Assembly: GCF_001443605.1 (NCBI RefSeq)
Contig: NZ_CP013118.1
Location: forward strand, 3,591,501-3,655,500
Source of the DNA: Salinivirga cyanobacteriivorans
GTDB taxonomy: Bacteria; Bacteroidota; Bacteroidia; Bacteroidales; Salinivirgaceae
Length of the DNA stretch: 64,000 nucleotides
Direction: 5' to 3'
Numbering within the stretch: position 1 is the stretch's first letter; each line of letters begins with the position of its first letter. Under the pieces are notes generated by a model. The model saw only the letters and a list, made by a program, of their open reading frames with translations. It did no database searches and was not told where the DNA came from. A program made the position numbers and the translations under genes. This document shows positions 15,583 to 25,200 of this stretch, piece after piece.

Positions 15583-17073
15583 TTAATCCATGCCTTGTGA
15601 AACAGCACGTTCAATCTGCTCAATTTTCTTAAGATCATTGATTACTTTGTCTGAAGGTTTAAAGTAGTCATATTGTCCCCAAAATTCGGGGGTGTAATCA
15701 AAAGTTTCATCAGAAAAAATTACGCTCGGATTAATCGATTCACGCCTCCTTGGTTTCTGTATGTTTGTGGTGTCGGTATTGACCACATAAAAGGCCGTTT
15801 GTGAGGTGTAGGGTTTATAAAACCAGTTGCCGCTTTTTTTAACCTTTACAGAGAGTAGCGTTTCAGTGCGTTGCAGGTACCAGGTGTTTCCGATTCGTTT
15901 ATAGCGCACTTTGTAACTGGCCTGGTTGAATTTTTTCTTTACACCCCGGGAACGTTTCGATACCAGTTCTTCGAGGGCATCTTTACGGGATTCGGCATAG
16001 GCAAAGTCTACGCCTTCGAGGGCGAAGTTTTCTGCATTAATTACCATCTGGCCCTGGTAACGTACTTTAGTTCCTGCAATGGGATTGAAATTAATGATGT
16101 ACACCATCTCGCCATTGATATATGAAGTGCGTTCTATTTTGTAGGTGTAATGTTCGAGGGTAAGCGGATGCATGAACGAGGGCCTGTTACGTACCACATC
16201 GAGGTAGAGTGATGTGCGCAGCCCTGATTTAATTTTTAGCAAAACCGAGTCTTTTTTACTGGCCGATTTTATGGTGCGGCTCTGTATACGCTGGATGCGC
16301 TCTGTGTTAATCGTTTTTTGGTAATTGTTTTTATAAACCTTCAGCACTGCTTCTGAAAAATACTGGTAATCGTTGCCCCGCTTTACCTCTTCGCGATAAA
16401 AACCAGTGTAGGCCACATCTTTTTTCGGATAGTGAGCATTCAGATTTTCCATCATTTTTTTGACAATTGTCCGGGCACTGGCACCACTGACAATGATTTC
16501 TTCCAGCTTAATGCTGTGTGTTTTAAGCGTCACATCAATGTGGTTGTTCTCAATTTCCTGTAAAGGAATTTCCATGCTGTAATAACCAAGGTGCGAGAAT
16601 ACAAGGGTGTCTTCCTTAGATTGCGATTGTACTTTAAGTACAAATTCACCATCGGCATTGGTGATTACGCCCTGAAAGGTATTTTTAAAATATACCGAAG
16701 CTGCAATTAAGGGTTCTTTGTTGCTCTTGACCGACCCGGTAAGGGTAAAATAATTTTTCCGGGGCGCTTTTTTTATGATGATGTGCTGGTTTTTTCGAAC
16801 CAATTGTATCTCGCGGTCGTTTGCTATGAGTTTTATGATATCGCCAATAGAAGCACTATCAACGTTAATATCAATTTTTGTAGTATCGTTCAGGTATTGG
16901 CTGTTGTATGAAAACAGATAACCCGAAGATGCTGAAATGGTATCCAGCACAGTACGTATGTTAGTTTGCTCAAGTTTTAATGAAATAAGCGTATCGTTTG
17001 CTTTTTCCTGGGCATTGGCAAATACCGGTAAAAGCAAAATCAAAAATAGCCATATTCTGCGCGGTTCAATCAA
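15583..17073 (-). CDS. STN plus CarboxypepD_reg-like outer-membrane-associated protein
   Basis: A 496-residue protein with a signal peptide (LFLILLLPVFANA). An STN (secretin/TonB N-terminal short) domain follows at about 30-100 (ISLKLEQTNIRTVLDTISAS), then a CarboxypepD_reg-like domain at about 108-195 (FTLTGSVKSNKEPLIAASVY). The C-terminal 300 residues contain GFYREEVKRG and YRYQGQM-like beta stretches, similar to DUF5686-type proteins. It lacks a plug and TonB beta-barrel, so it is not a SusC transporter. It is translationally coupled to the upstream FecR gene: a TTG start overlaps the FecR TGA stop. The sigma/FecR/STN order suggests it is the signal-sensing output protein of this trio. The paralog at 18738-19991 shares the GFYRE/AFYRE region. 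Confidence 0.8.
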   Translation of the reverse strand: MIEPRRIWLFLILLLPVFANAQEKANDTLISLKLEQTNIRTVLDTISASSGYLFSYNSQYLNDTTKIDINVDSASIGDIIKLIANDREIQLVRKNQHIIIKKAPRKNYFTLTGSVKSNKEPLIAASVYFKNTFQGVITNADGEFVLKVQSQSKEDTLVFSHLGYYSMEIPLQEIENNHIDVTLKTHSIKLEEIIVSGASARTIVKKMMENLNAHYPKKDVAYTGFYREEVKRGNDYQYFSEAVLKVYKNNYQKTINTERIQRIQSRTIKSASKKDSVLLKIKSGLRTSLYLDVVRNRPSFMHPLTLEHYTYKIERTSYINGEMVYIINFNPIAGTKVRYQGQMVINAENFALEGVDFAYAESRKDALEELVSKRSRGVKKKFNQASYKVRYKRIGNTWYLQRTETLLSVKVKKSGNWFYKPYTSQTAFYVVNTDTTNIQKPRRRESINPSVIFSDETFDYTPEFWGQYDYFKPSDKVINDLKKIEQIERAVSQGMD

Positions 17074-18035
17074 TTCCTCTGTTTTAGTACCACATTTTCA
17101 TCGGCAAAGTTGTATTGCAGATTGTGTGTTTCAGAAATAATGTCAACAATTTCTTTCAGGGATTGATTTTTAAAGGTAGCAGATATTTGCATTTTTCCAA
17201 TTGATGAATCAGCGAAAACCACATTTTTACCAAATGCTTCTTCCAGTTTTGTGGCTACAAAGTCCAGCGTGGCATTTGAAAAATAGAAGTCCTGCAGGGC
17301 CCAGCTTAGGTAATTGGGATTAACTTTTGTAATGGCATACAAACTTTTCTTGTCTGCTTCGGCATATTCATCGGCCTGCAATAACATGCTGCCTGCAGTA
17401 TATTTATGTTTTACTTTTACGGTGCCCGATTTTACGATAATAAGGTCTGGTCTGTTAGGGCGGGAATCCACACTGAAAGCAGTCCCTACCACCTCAATTT
17501 TTGTTCTGGCTGCCTCAATTATAAAGGGTTTATTATCATTGGCTGCCACATCGAACCATGCCTGGCCTTTAAGGTTGGTATTGCGTGTTTTTTTATTGAA
17601 CCGTTCATCGAGTGTAAGTTCGCTGCCTTTTTTCAAAATAACAGTACTGTTGTCAGGCAGGGTTATTTCCATGCGTTGTTCTGCCACATAGCGTATTTGG
17701 TTATGTCCGGGCAGAAAATAGGCCACTAACAGTGTCAGGAGCCCAAATCCCAAAATTATGGCAGCGGCAATGGCCATTTTGGGTGCTTTGATGAATTTTT
17801 TACGTTTTTCATCCTGCTGGTTGGCTATTCTGTGTTCCAGTTTGCTCCATGCTTGCTCAGAATCGAACCGGGTTGATTTTTGATCATCCATTTTATTCCA
17901 GTATTGTGCTATTGTCTGAAACTCTTTATTGAGTTCCTGGTTTTGGTTTATTTGCGCTACAAACGCTTCATGTTCAGAAGAATTTAACTCTCCGGACAGG
18001 AAACGGGCAGCTTGTATATAAAATGCATCATTCAT
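17070..18035 (-). CDS. FecR-family anti-sigma factor
   Basis: A 321-residue protein. A cytoplasmic N-terminal region is followed by a membrane helix at about 88-110 (AIAAAIILGFGLLTLLVAYF). The periplasmic FecR domain carries the family hallmark stretch MEITLPDNSTVILKKGSEL and GQAWFDVAANDNKPFIIEA. A C-terminal DUF4974-type domain (ISATFKNQSLKEIVDIISET) resembles STN. The start ATG overlaps the sigma-factor stop by 4 bp, so the two are translationally coupled. It most likely binds and controls the adjacent ECF sigma factor and takes its signal from the downstream STN protein. Confidence 0.93.
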   Translation of the reverse strand: MNDAFYIQAARFLSGELNSSEHEAFVAQINQNQELNKEFQTIAQYWNKMDDQKSTRFDSEQAWSKLEHRIANQQDEKRKKFIKAPKMAIAAAIILGFGLLTLLVAYFLPGHNQIRYVAEQRMEITLPDNSTVILKKGSELTLDERFNKKTRNTNLKGQAWFDVAANDNKPFIIEAARTKIEVVGTAFSVDSRPNRPDLIIVKSGTVKVKHKYTAGSMLLQADEYAEADKKSLYAITKVNPNYLSWALQDFYFSNATLDFVATKLEEAFGKNVVFADSSIGKMQISATFKNQSLKEIVDIISETHNLQYNFADENVVLKQRN

Positions 18036-18583
18036 TTTTGTGCTGTTTTGAGTGCTTCTCTTAGGGCTTTTAGGGTACTACCCATATCTGCTTCAACGGT
18101 TTTGATTGATATGGATAATTCAATGGCAATTTCTCTGTATTTTAGGCCCTGTTCCCGGCTCAGATTAAAAATCTTACGACACCGCTCGGGCAGTTGCATC
18201 AGGGTTTGGTTAAATAGGTTCTCCATTTGTGTGGCTTCCAGTAACTCAAGCGGGCTTTCCGGCGTATGGCTTGTGTTTGGATCTTGCTCGTACTGCTGTT
18301 TAATTTTAAGATGCCTGCCATAAGCTGTACACTTGTTGCGAATGGTTTTGAATAGATATCCCCTGAGGTTTTTTTGAATGATTAACTGCTTTCTTTTTTG
18401 CCACAATTTGTAAAAAACGTCCTGCACAATCTCCTCTGCTTCATCCGGATCTTTTACAAAGCTATTTGCAAAGTTGCAGAGCTCGTTATAATGGGTTTTA
18501 AACAGGTGTTCAAACGCTGTTTTATCTCCTTTTCTTATTTGTTTTATTATGTGCTTGTCAGACTTTTCCATTCGTAACCGCAA
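18032..18583 (-). CDS. ECF RNA polymerase sigma factor (FecI-like)
   Basis: A 183-residue sigma-70 family protein with region 2 (AFEHLFKTHYNELCNFANSF and EEIVQDVFYKLWQKR) and region 4 (LPERCRKIFNLSREQGLKYR and IAIELSISIKTVEADM, the helix-turn-helix). The start is ATG 18583 or the second ATG 18571 (MEKSDKH). It heads an operon with the FecR anti-sigma factor and the STN protein. Expression probably responds to an extracellular or periplasmic substrate. Confidence 0.93.
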   Translation of the reverse strand: MRLRMEKSDKHIIKQIRKGDKTAFEHLFKTHYNELCNFANSFVKDPDEAEEIVQDVFYKLWQKRKQLIIQKNLRGYLFKTIRNKCTAYGRHLKIKQQYEQDPNTSHTPESPLELLEATQMENLFNQTLMQLPERCRKIFNLSREQGLKYREIAIELSISIKTVEADMGSTLKALREALKTAQK

Positions 18584-18737
18584 TAGCCCAATGGCCTAAG
18601 TTTGCCAGCCTTTAGTTTTTAAAGGTTGGCAAACTTTACCGGGGTTTGTTAATCAGTATTGGCCATGGTTTTTATTTCTCAGATAAAGGTACAATTATTT
18701 TGTTAAACTTTATACTGGCAATGGGTACACTCATCTT

Positions 18738-19991
18738 TTACTTAATTAGTTGCTTAACGGCTTTTCTGATGTCGCTACTTGGGTCAATAATGTTATTGCT
18801 GCCCCAAAAGTCACCATTGGTAAAACTATCGATTTCTTCTGAGAGTATGTCGCTGCTGTAAAAACGGTGATGACGCGGGAAGGGCTGAATATTATCAAAC
18901 TTACGGTCTGTAATAACCATCTCAGATGTAATGGTGTATTTGTTTTTGAAGAGCCTCCTGCGGTAGTCGCATTTAAACTCAACGGTAGCACGGGCGTAAT
19001 CGAATAACCATTTACCATCTATATTTTCGTAACGTATATGGTAATTAGCAGATAATGGTTCGAAGATCATCCCAATGGGTTTTTTCCGGATAAAACGCCT
19101 TTGTGTTTCAAGGTCATTTACCATATTCATGGAGAATATAGCTTCTTTAAGTGCTAGTTTTTCAACATCGACATAAAACTTTCCATTATAAAGCGGGAAG
19201 TTAACATGTGGAAGCTGCATAAATGATACAATGTAGTGTGCGCGGTTATTTACCATTACAATATCTTCGAGCTTGTATTCATAAAATTTCATGTATTCCT
19301 CGTTCAAAATAAGTGAAGGGTTTTTTATAAGGTCGAGGTACATCAGAACCCTTGGACCGCCGCGCAGCTTTACTAAAAGCGTATCAATTTCGCTGTGGTT
19401 TACTTTTTTACGGCCTTTTTGAATACTTACCTGGTCGGTGCCAAATATGGCGCCCAACGGAGCTTTATATATGTCTACCACTGCTTCTGCCAAAATCTGG
19501 TATTTCCAACGCTCTTTTACACTTTCTCGATAAAAGGCTTCCAGCATTGCAGGGTCCGAATAGTATTTCTCTTTGATGTTGCGAAACATAGCCTTTACAA
19601 TGGTTTCAGGGTCTTTTGGCGTGGCTGTAATTTCAGATATCTGAATACTGTTGGATTCAATTGCAATGGTATTAATTTTATCTTTTTTCAGGCTTTTAAC
19701 TGGCACTACAGCATTTTTATAACCTATATACGAGACCACAAGATTTGCATCCATGAGGGTTTCTGGTAGTTTTAAAACAAATGTCCCCTCACTGTTGGTT
19801 ACCGTACCAATGCTGGTGTTTTCTATAGCAACCGAAGCATAATATTTAGGATCCTCTGTTTGCTTGTCTATAATTTTGCCCTCGAATGTATGTGTTGCTG
19901 GTTGGGCAATAGTTTGGAATGCAGAGACTGCGATCAGTAACAATATCATTACCGATGCTTTTAATGGTTTATAGGAGTTTTTTGGTTTCAT
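18738..19991 (-). CDS. CarboxypepD_reg-like / DUF5686-type secreted protein
   Basis: About 417 residues from ATG 19991 (MKPKNSYK; the frame is open from 20015). The signal peptide ends AFQTIAQ. The CarboxypepD_reg-like domain lies at about 36-120 (FEGKIIDKQTEDPKYYASVA). The rest contains AFYRESVKERWKYQILAEAV and FDYARATVEFKCDYRRRLF, similar to the protein at 15583-17073 but without an STN domain. It lies directly upstream of the sigma-factor operon on the same strand, so it could be a regulon member. The exact role is unknown. Confidence 0.75.
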   Translation of the reverse strand: MKPKNSYKPLKASVMILLLIAVSAFQTIAQPATHTFEGKIIDKQTEDPKYYASVAIENTSIGTVTNSEGTFVLKLPETLMDANLVVSYIGYKNAVVPVKSLKKDKINTIAIESNSIQISEITATPKDPETIVKAMFRNIKEKYYSDPAMLEAFYRESVKERWKYQILAEAVVDIYKAPLGAIFGTDQVSIQKGRKKVNHSEIDTLLVKLRGGPRVLMYLDLIKNPSLILNEEYMKFYEYKLEDIVMVNNRAHYIVSFMQLPHVNFPLYNGKFYVDVEKLALKEAIFSMNMVNDLETQRRFIRKKPIGMIFEPLSANYHIRYENIDGKWLFDYARATVEFKCDYRRRLFKNKYTITSEMVITDRKFDNIQPFPRHHRFYSSDILSEEIDSFTNGDFWGSNNIIDPSSDIRKAVKQLIK

Positions 19992-20332
19992 AATTCTATG
20001 GATTAAATTATACAATTTGGGGCCCTTTTATCATAATGACGTTTCAGAATGATTTTACCCTATAAAAAAACTAAAAAAAATTTTATCAGAATTATTGCTG
20101 ATAGATATGCTTCAACTTACAACTTTGAAAATCAGAATATTTTATTAAATTTGAATTGTATTATACTATTCTTTTACAAAAAAAGAAACGCTATGAAACG
20201 AACATGAATTTTTTTAATCAAAAAATACACACACGATTATGATTAAAATAAATTCATGTGAGTTGCTGAATGTGAAGTCCACCAATTGGTGGATAGTTTC
20301 TTAATTTTCAGAAATCTAAAAATTTTAAACAG

Positions 20333-21943
20333 ATGAAACACTACTACACTTTTGTTCTTTTTACGCTTTTTGTTTTTAATTCTTCTTTTGCCCAGGAACT
20401 ACCTGAACAATTTGATTTACGCGATTATAACGGCGAGAATTTTGTTACCTCAGTGAAAAGCCAGATTGATGGCACCTGCTGGACACACGGGGCCATGGCT
20501 GCCATTGAAGGTAATCTGATGATGAACGCAAACTGGACCAATGCCGGTTTGGACGGTGAGCCCAACCTGGCCGAATACCATCTGGACTGGTGGAACGGGT
20601 TTAACCAGGAGTTTAACCAGGATACCATGCCCGATGATGGGAGTGGTCTTGAAGTACATTATGGCGGCGACTACCTGGTTACCTCAGCCTACTTGTCGAG
20701 AGGTGAGGGGGCCATTCAGGATACTGCGCTCGAAGGTTATTGGCATTCGAATATGCCACGGCGTGCTGATACCAGTTACAATTATTTTTATGTGCGCAAC
20801 ATCGAGTGGCTTACCATTGGGGATAGTCTGGAGCGTATTAATTTACTAAAGACGAAAATAATGGAAAATGGCGTCATGGGAACATGCATGGCTTACGACG
20901 GTCAGTTTATTGATTATAACTACAACCATTATCAACCGCCCAGTTCCGATGTGTTGCCCAATCATGCCATTGCTATTGTAGGGTGGGACGATACCCATAC
21001 TACAGGAGCCCCGCAACCGGGGGCCTGGCTGTGTAAAAACAGTTGGGGTACAAGCTGGGGCTATGATGGATATTTTTGGATTTCTTATTACGACAAATGG
21101 GCTGGCAAGGAGCCTGAAATGGGCGCAATCTCATTTTCAAATACAGTTGAGCCGTTTTTCGATACCATTTATTATCACGATTATCACGGATGGCGCGATA
21201 CGTGGACCGAATCTAATACAGCAATGAACGCCTTCTCAGCAGTTGATTCAATGTCTCTTAAAGCTGTTAGTTTTTATACCGCTGCCGATAGCGTGAATTA
21301 TACCTGCACCATTTATGATGATTTTGATACAGAGCTTTCTAATAACCTCGGACAGGTAGCGGGTTTTATTGAAATTAAAGGTTTTCATACTATAGATTTG
21401 CCTGAATTGATTGGTATTCCCGAAGGAGATGATTTTTACATGGAATTGGAGTTCGATAAAGGAGGACAACCTTTTGATCGCACTTCTGAAGTACCCGTAC
21501 TGCTTTGTGCAGAAAATACCCGTACGGTAGTACATTCAACCGCTTCGGAGGGTGAAAGCTTCTATAAAGATGATCAAGGCCACTGGATTGATTTTTATTC
21601 GGAAGGTGACGCATTCTGGGAGCATTCGGGCAATTTTTGCATTAAAGCTATTGCCGATAAAGGTATGGAGGCCGGCAATGGTATTATATCCGAACCACGG
21701 ACAAATATCGATATAAACGTTTGGCCACAGCCAGCAAAAGATAGAGTTACCATAGCCTTAGAAGGTACTCACCAGGGTGGAAAGCTTTATATTTCTAATC
21801 TAAGCGGACAGATTGTAAAATCGATACATTTTGGAGGTAAAGCACAGTTGCAGGTTGATATGAGTCATTTGGCCAGTGGTATTTATTTATACCAAATACG
21901 CACTGAAGATGGCATGGCTACCGGTAAATTAATTAAACAATAA
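20333..21943 (+). CDS. Secreted papain-like (C1) cysteine protease with T9SS sorting domain
   Basis: A 536-residue enzyme. After the signal peptide (ending NSSFAQ) comes the mature-type start LPEQFDLRDYNGENFVTSVK. Catalytic residues: Gln/Cys in SQIDGTCWTHGAM (Cys about 49), His in PNHAIAIVGWDD (about 211), Asn in CKNSWGTSWGYDGYFWIS (about 236). There is no propeptide. A lectin-like beta domain follows (about 275-425; SMSLKAVSFYTAADSVNYTC), as in C1 proteases of anaerobes. It ends in a T9SS domain (VWPQPAKDRVTIALEG). The likely role is extracellular protein degradation. A strong terminator follows. Confidence 0.92.
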   Translation: MKHYYTFVLFTLFVFNSSFAQELPEQFDLRDYNGENFVTSVKSQIDGTCWTHGAMAAIEGNLMMNANWTNAGLDGEPNLAEYHLDWWNGFNQEFNQDTMPDDGSGLEVHYGGDYLVTSAYLSRGEGAIQDTALEGYWHSNMPRRADTSYNYFYVRNIEWLTIGDSLERINLLKTKIMENGVMGTCMAYDGQFIDYNYNHYQPPSSDVLPNHAIAIVGWDDTHTTGAPQPGAWLCKNSWGTSWGYDGYFWISYYDKWAGKEPEMGAISFSNTVEPFFDTIYYHDYHGWRDTWTESNTAMNAFSAVDSMSLKAVSFYTAADSVNYTCTIYDDFDTELSNNLGQVAGFIEIKGFHTIDLPELIGIPEGDDFYMELEFDKGGQPFDRTSEVPVLLCAENTRTVVHSTASEGESFYKDDQGHWIDFYSEGDAFWEHSGNFCIKAIADKGMEAGNGIISEPRTNIDINVWPQPAKDRVTIALEGTHQGGKLYISNLSGQIVKSIHFGGKAQLQVDMSHLASGIYLYQIRTEDGMATGKLIKQ

Positions 21944-21963
21944 ACAAGTAATTTATAAAAGGA

Positions 21964-22000
21964 GAGGGACTGCTCATTTATTTATGAGCAGTCCCCTTTA
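21964..22000 (+). terminator. Rho-independent terminator
   Basis: GGGACTGCTCAT (21966-21977) pairs perfectly with ATGAGCAGTCCC (21984-21995), with a 6-nt loop and a T-rich tail. It ends the C1 protease transcript. Confidence 0.85.
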
Positions 22001-22232
22001 TTTATGCCGTTTTTGTATAGGTTTTTTAAATATTAGTACAGCCCGGACACTATCACCTGGTCACACTTCATTTGACAATGCTTTCATGATTTTTCGATAA
22101 TCTCTGAATAAATATTAATATTTTATAGATTCCTTAATATCAAATGTTAAGTTGCTTTATTTATATTGAGTTTAACATAATTATAGTATATCTTTATAAG
22201 TTCAATCACATCATTACCCAAAAAATCCCAAA

Positions 22233-25200
22233 ATGAAAGCACTATTTATTTTTATCATTGTTTTGGTCACTACGGTGAATGCATTTTCCCAGTTAAGTGG
22301 CTCATATACCATAGGCGCTTCCGGCGATTATGGTACTTTTAATGAGGCTGTTGAAGCGCTCTCAACTCAAGGCATTTCTGCAGCAGTTACGTTTAATGTT
22401 GAACCCGGTATTTACGATGAACAGGTCGTAATTCCTGAAATAACAGGCGCTTCAGCCGCAAACAACATTACGTTTCAATCTACCACAACAGACAGCACCG
22501 ATGTTGAGTTAACCTACGCTTCCACTGTTGGTGATTCTTCGTTTGTTGTAAAATTCGATACAACACAATATATCACTTTGCGATATATTACCATAAAATC
22601 GGAGAGTCATGTGTATAACAATAATGTAGTGGAAATTTCCAATTCTCCAGATATTCATTTTTATAATTGTCAATTTATTGGATCAATTAAAGAAGAAAAT
22701 AATTACAATTATTCTTATCATTTAATTATCTCTGATGAGGTTGACACAAACTGTAATAATTTAAGAATCGAAGACAGTTATTTTTATGGCGGATATTATG
22801 CTACTATACAAACTGGTAAAAGTGAATCAGAAAAAACCGCTAATGCCGTAATTACAGGCAATATTTTCCATAATCAGGTTTATGGAGGAGTTGAACTGAA
22901 CAATTACAGCGATGCAAGCATTAATACTAATCTCTTTACAGGTTCGCCCAGTTATTCAGCTATTGAGTGCGACCATTGTTTTAATGTGGATATAGAAGCT
23001 AATGAAATATTGGCCAATTCTCCTACTGGAACAACTGTAGATATGAACACAGGTATTTATTTATACTACCCTGCTCAAATTGATATACGGCGGAATACCA
23101 TAAGCAATTTTGCAGTTTATGGAATACAGATATATTATGGCGATGATGACGGCACCATAAACCCACGCATTTCAAATAATTTCATATCGGGCGATGGCGA
23201 AGGGTTAAGTATAAGTTATTCTGATTACTATGAAATATATCATAATAGCGTATATTCAACAGGTAAATGTCTTAGGTTAGAATCAGATGAAACGGTAGTA
23301 AAGAATAATGTTTTTTACAATTATGCTGATGGGCAAGTTCTAAGCACTTATTCTGATTTTCATAATATTGATTTTGATTATAACGACTATTACACAGAAG
23401 GAACCCAATTAGCCTCGTGGAAAGGTACAGATTGTGCAACACTGAACGATTTGCAAACTACCTCCGGGCAAGATGCCAATTCCATTTCAGAAAATCCGGA
23501 ATTCCTGTCTGCCGATGATCTCCATACATCTTCTCTGAATTTGAATGGTGCTGCTTTAGCCGGACTGGAATCTGTCGATATTGATGGAGAAACCCGCGAT
23601 GGCTCCAACCCGGATATGGGTGCCGATGAGTTTACACCGCTAACTTATAATTTAGCCATGATTGATGTCGTGCTACCTTCCGACTGTGATTTATCGCCTG
23701 CAGAACAGGTTCATATTAAACTGGTCAACCGTGGAACAGCCAATTACGGAAGTGTTCCGGTCAAATATACACTTGATGGCGGTGCAACATACATAAGCGA
23801 AACTATTTCGCAAGCCGTAAATTCCGGCGATACCGTAGAATATACTTTTGCGAACACCGTAGATATGACAACCCCGGATGAATATGTATGTACGGCCATT
23901 GTAGAACAACCCGATGACGAGCTGCCCGATGATGATTCAATTACCAGGGCATCTCTCAGTTTCGGTTCAATAAACAGCTATCCTTTTCTGGACGATCTCG
24001 AAGAGAATAATTCATATTTTTTCAAGTTATCTGCAAATTCTGATGCCGATGTTTTCGTAAGTTCAGGAGCCGCAAATGAGAGTGATTATGGTCTGCAATT
24101 TACCTATAAAAGTGGCGGGCATTTGCACGACTGGCAGGGTGGCGATACGCCCGACTCTACTCAACTTTGGATAGAAAATGCTTATTTTCATGGCTTTGCA
24201 ACTTCTTGCAATGTAGATATTTCAGGGATGACAAACCCGGCTTTGCAATTTGACATGAAAATACATGTTGAATCTTATAGTAAGCAGGCATGGTTCAGGG
24301 TATTAACTGATGGAACGACTGAATTAGTCGATGTAGAAGGAGTAAAAGAGTATCACGTAACGCAAGCAACCCCTTTTGAAACGAAAGTATTTGAGCTCAA
24401 TCAACTAAGTACAGATAATTTTGAACTTACATTTCAATCGTGCGTAAGAAGCTGGCCGTACATCGCTGTAGATAACATAATTATTGGCGAAAAACCTGTG
24501 GTTGAGCTGGGCGCCAACCAAATAACCTGCGAAGGAGCACCAATTGTTTTCGATGCCGGGGCAGGAGCAGGATACAAGTACGCATGGTTCAAAGAGGGCC
24601 GCGCCGACACATTGGTAAAAACTCAAACCTATGAAACCGATGTGGAGGGAACCTATTTTGTACATGTGTATTCCGGAGCAGGAATTATTTCCAGAGATAC
24701 TGTAAGTCTGTTTGTTAATCCGTCATATTCATTTGTGGAAGATGCCGAAATTTGCGATAGCGAAACACTTGAATGGCACGGTCAGGTTTATGATGAAACA
24801 GGAACCTATTATGATAGTCTGCAAACTGAAGAGGGCTGTGATAGTATATTCACCCTAAACTTAACGGTTAATCCCACTTACACTTACACAGAAACTTACG
24901 CCATTTGCGATAACGACAGTCTGTTGTGGCATGAAGATTATTACAAAGAACCGGGAATTTATTACGATAGCCTGTTTACGGTTGATGGTTGCGACAGTGT
25001 TTACGTACTTCAATTAGATAACAATCCAACATTTCTCGATGAACAGTCAGCAACCATTTGCGGAAACGACAGCTTGCTATGGCGCGTCAGTTATTACAAT
25101 GAAACCGGAACTTATTACGACAGCCTGCAATCAATAAGTGGTTGCGATAGTGTCTATGTGCTCGATTTGTTGGTGAATCCGACATACAGCTTTTATGAAT

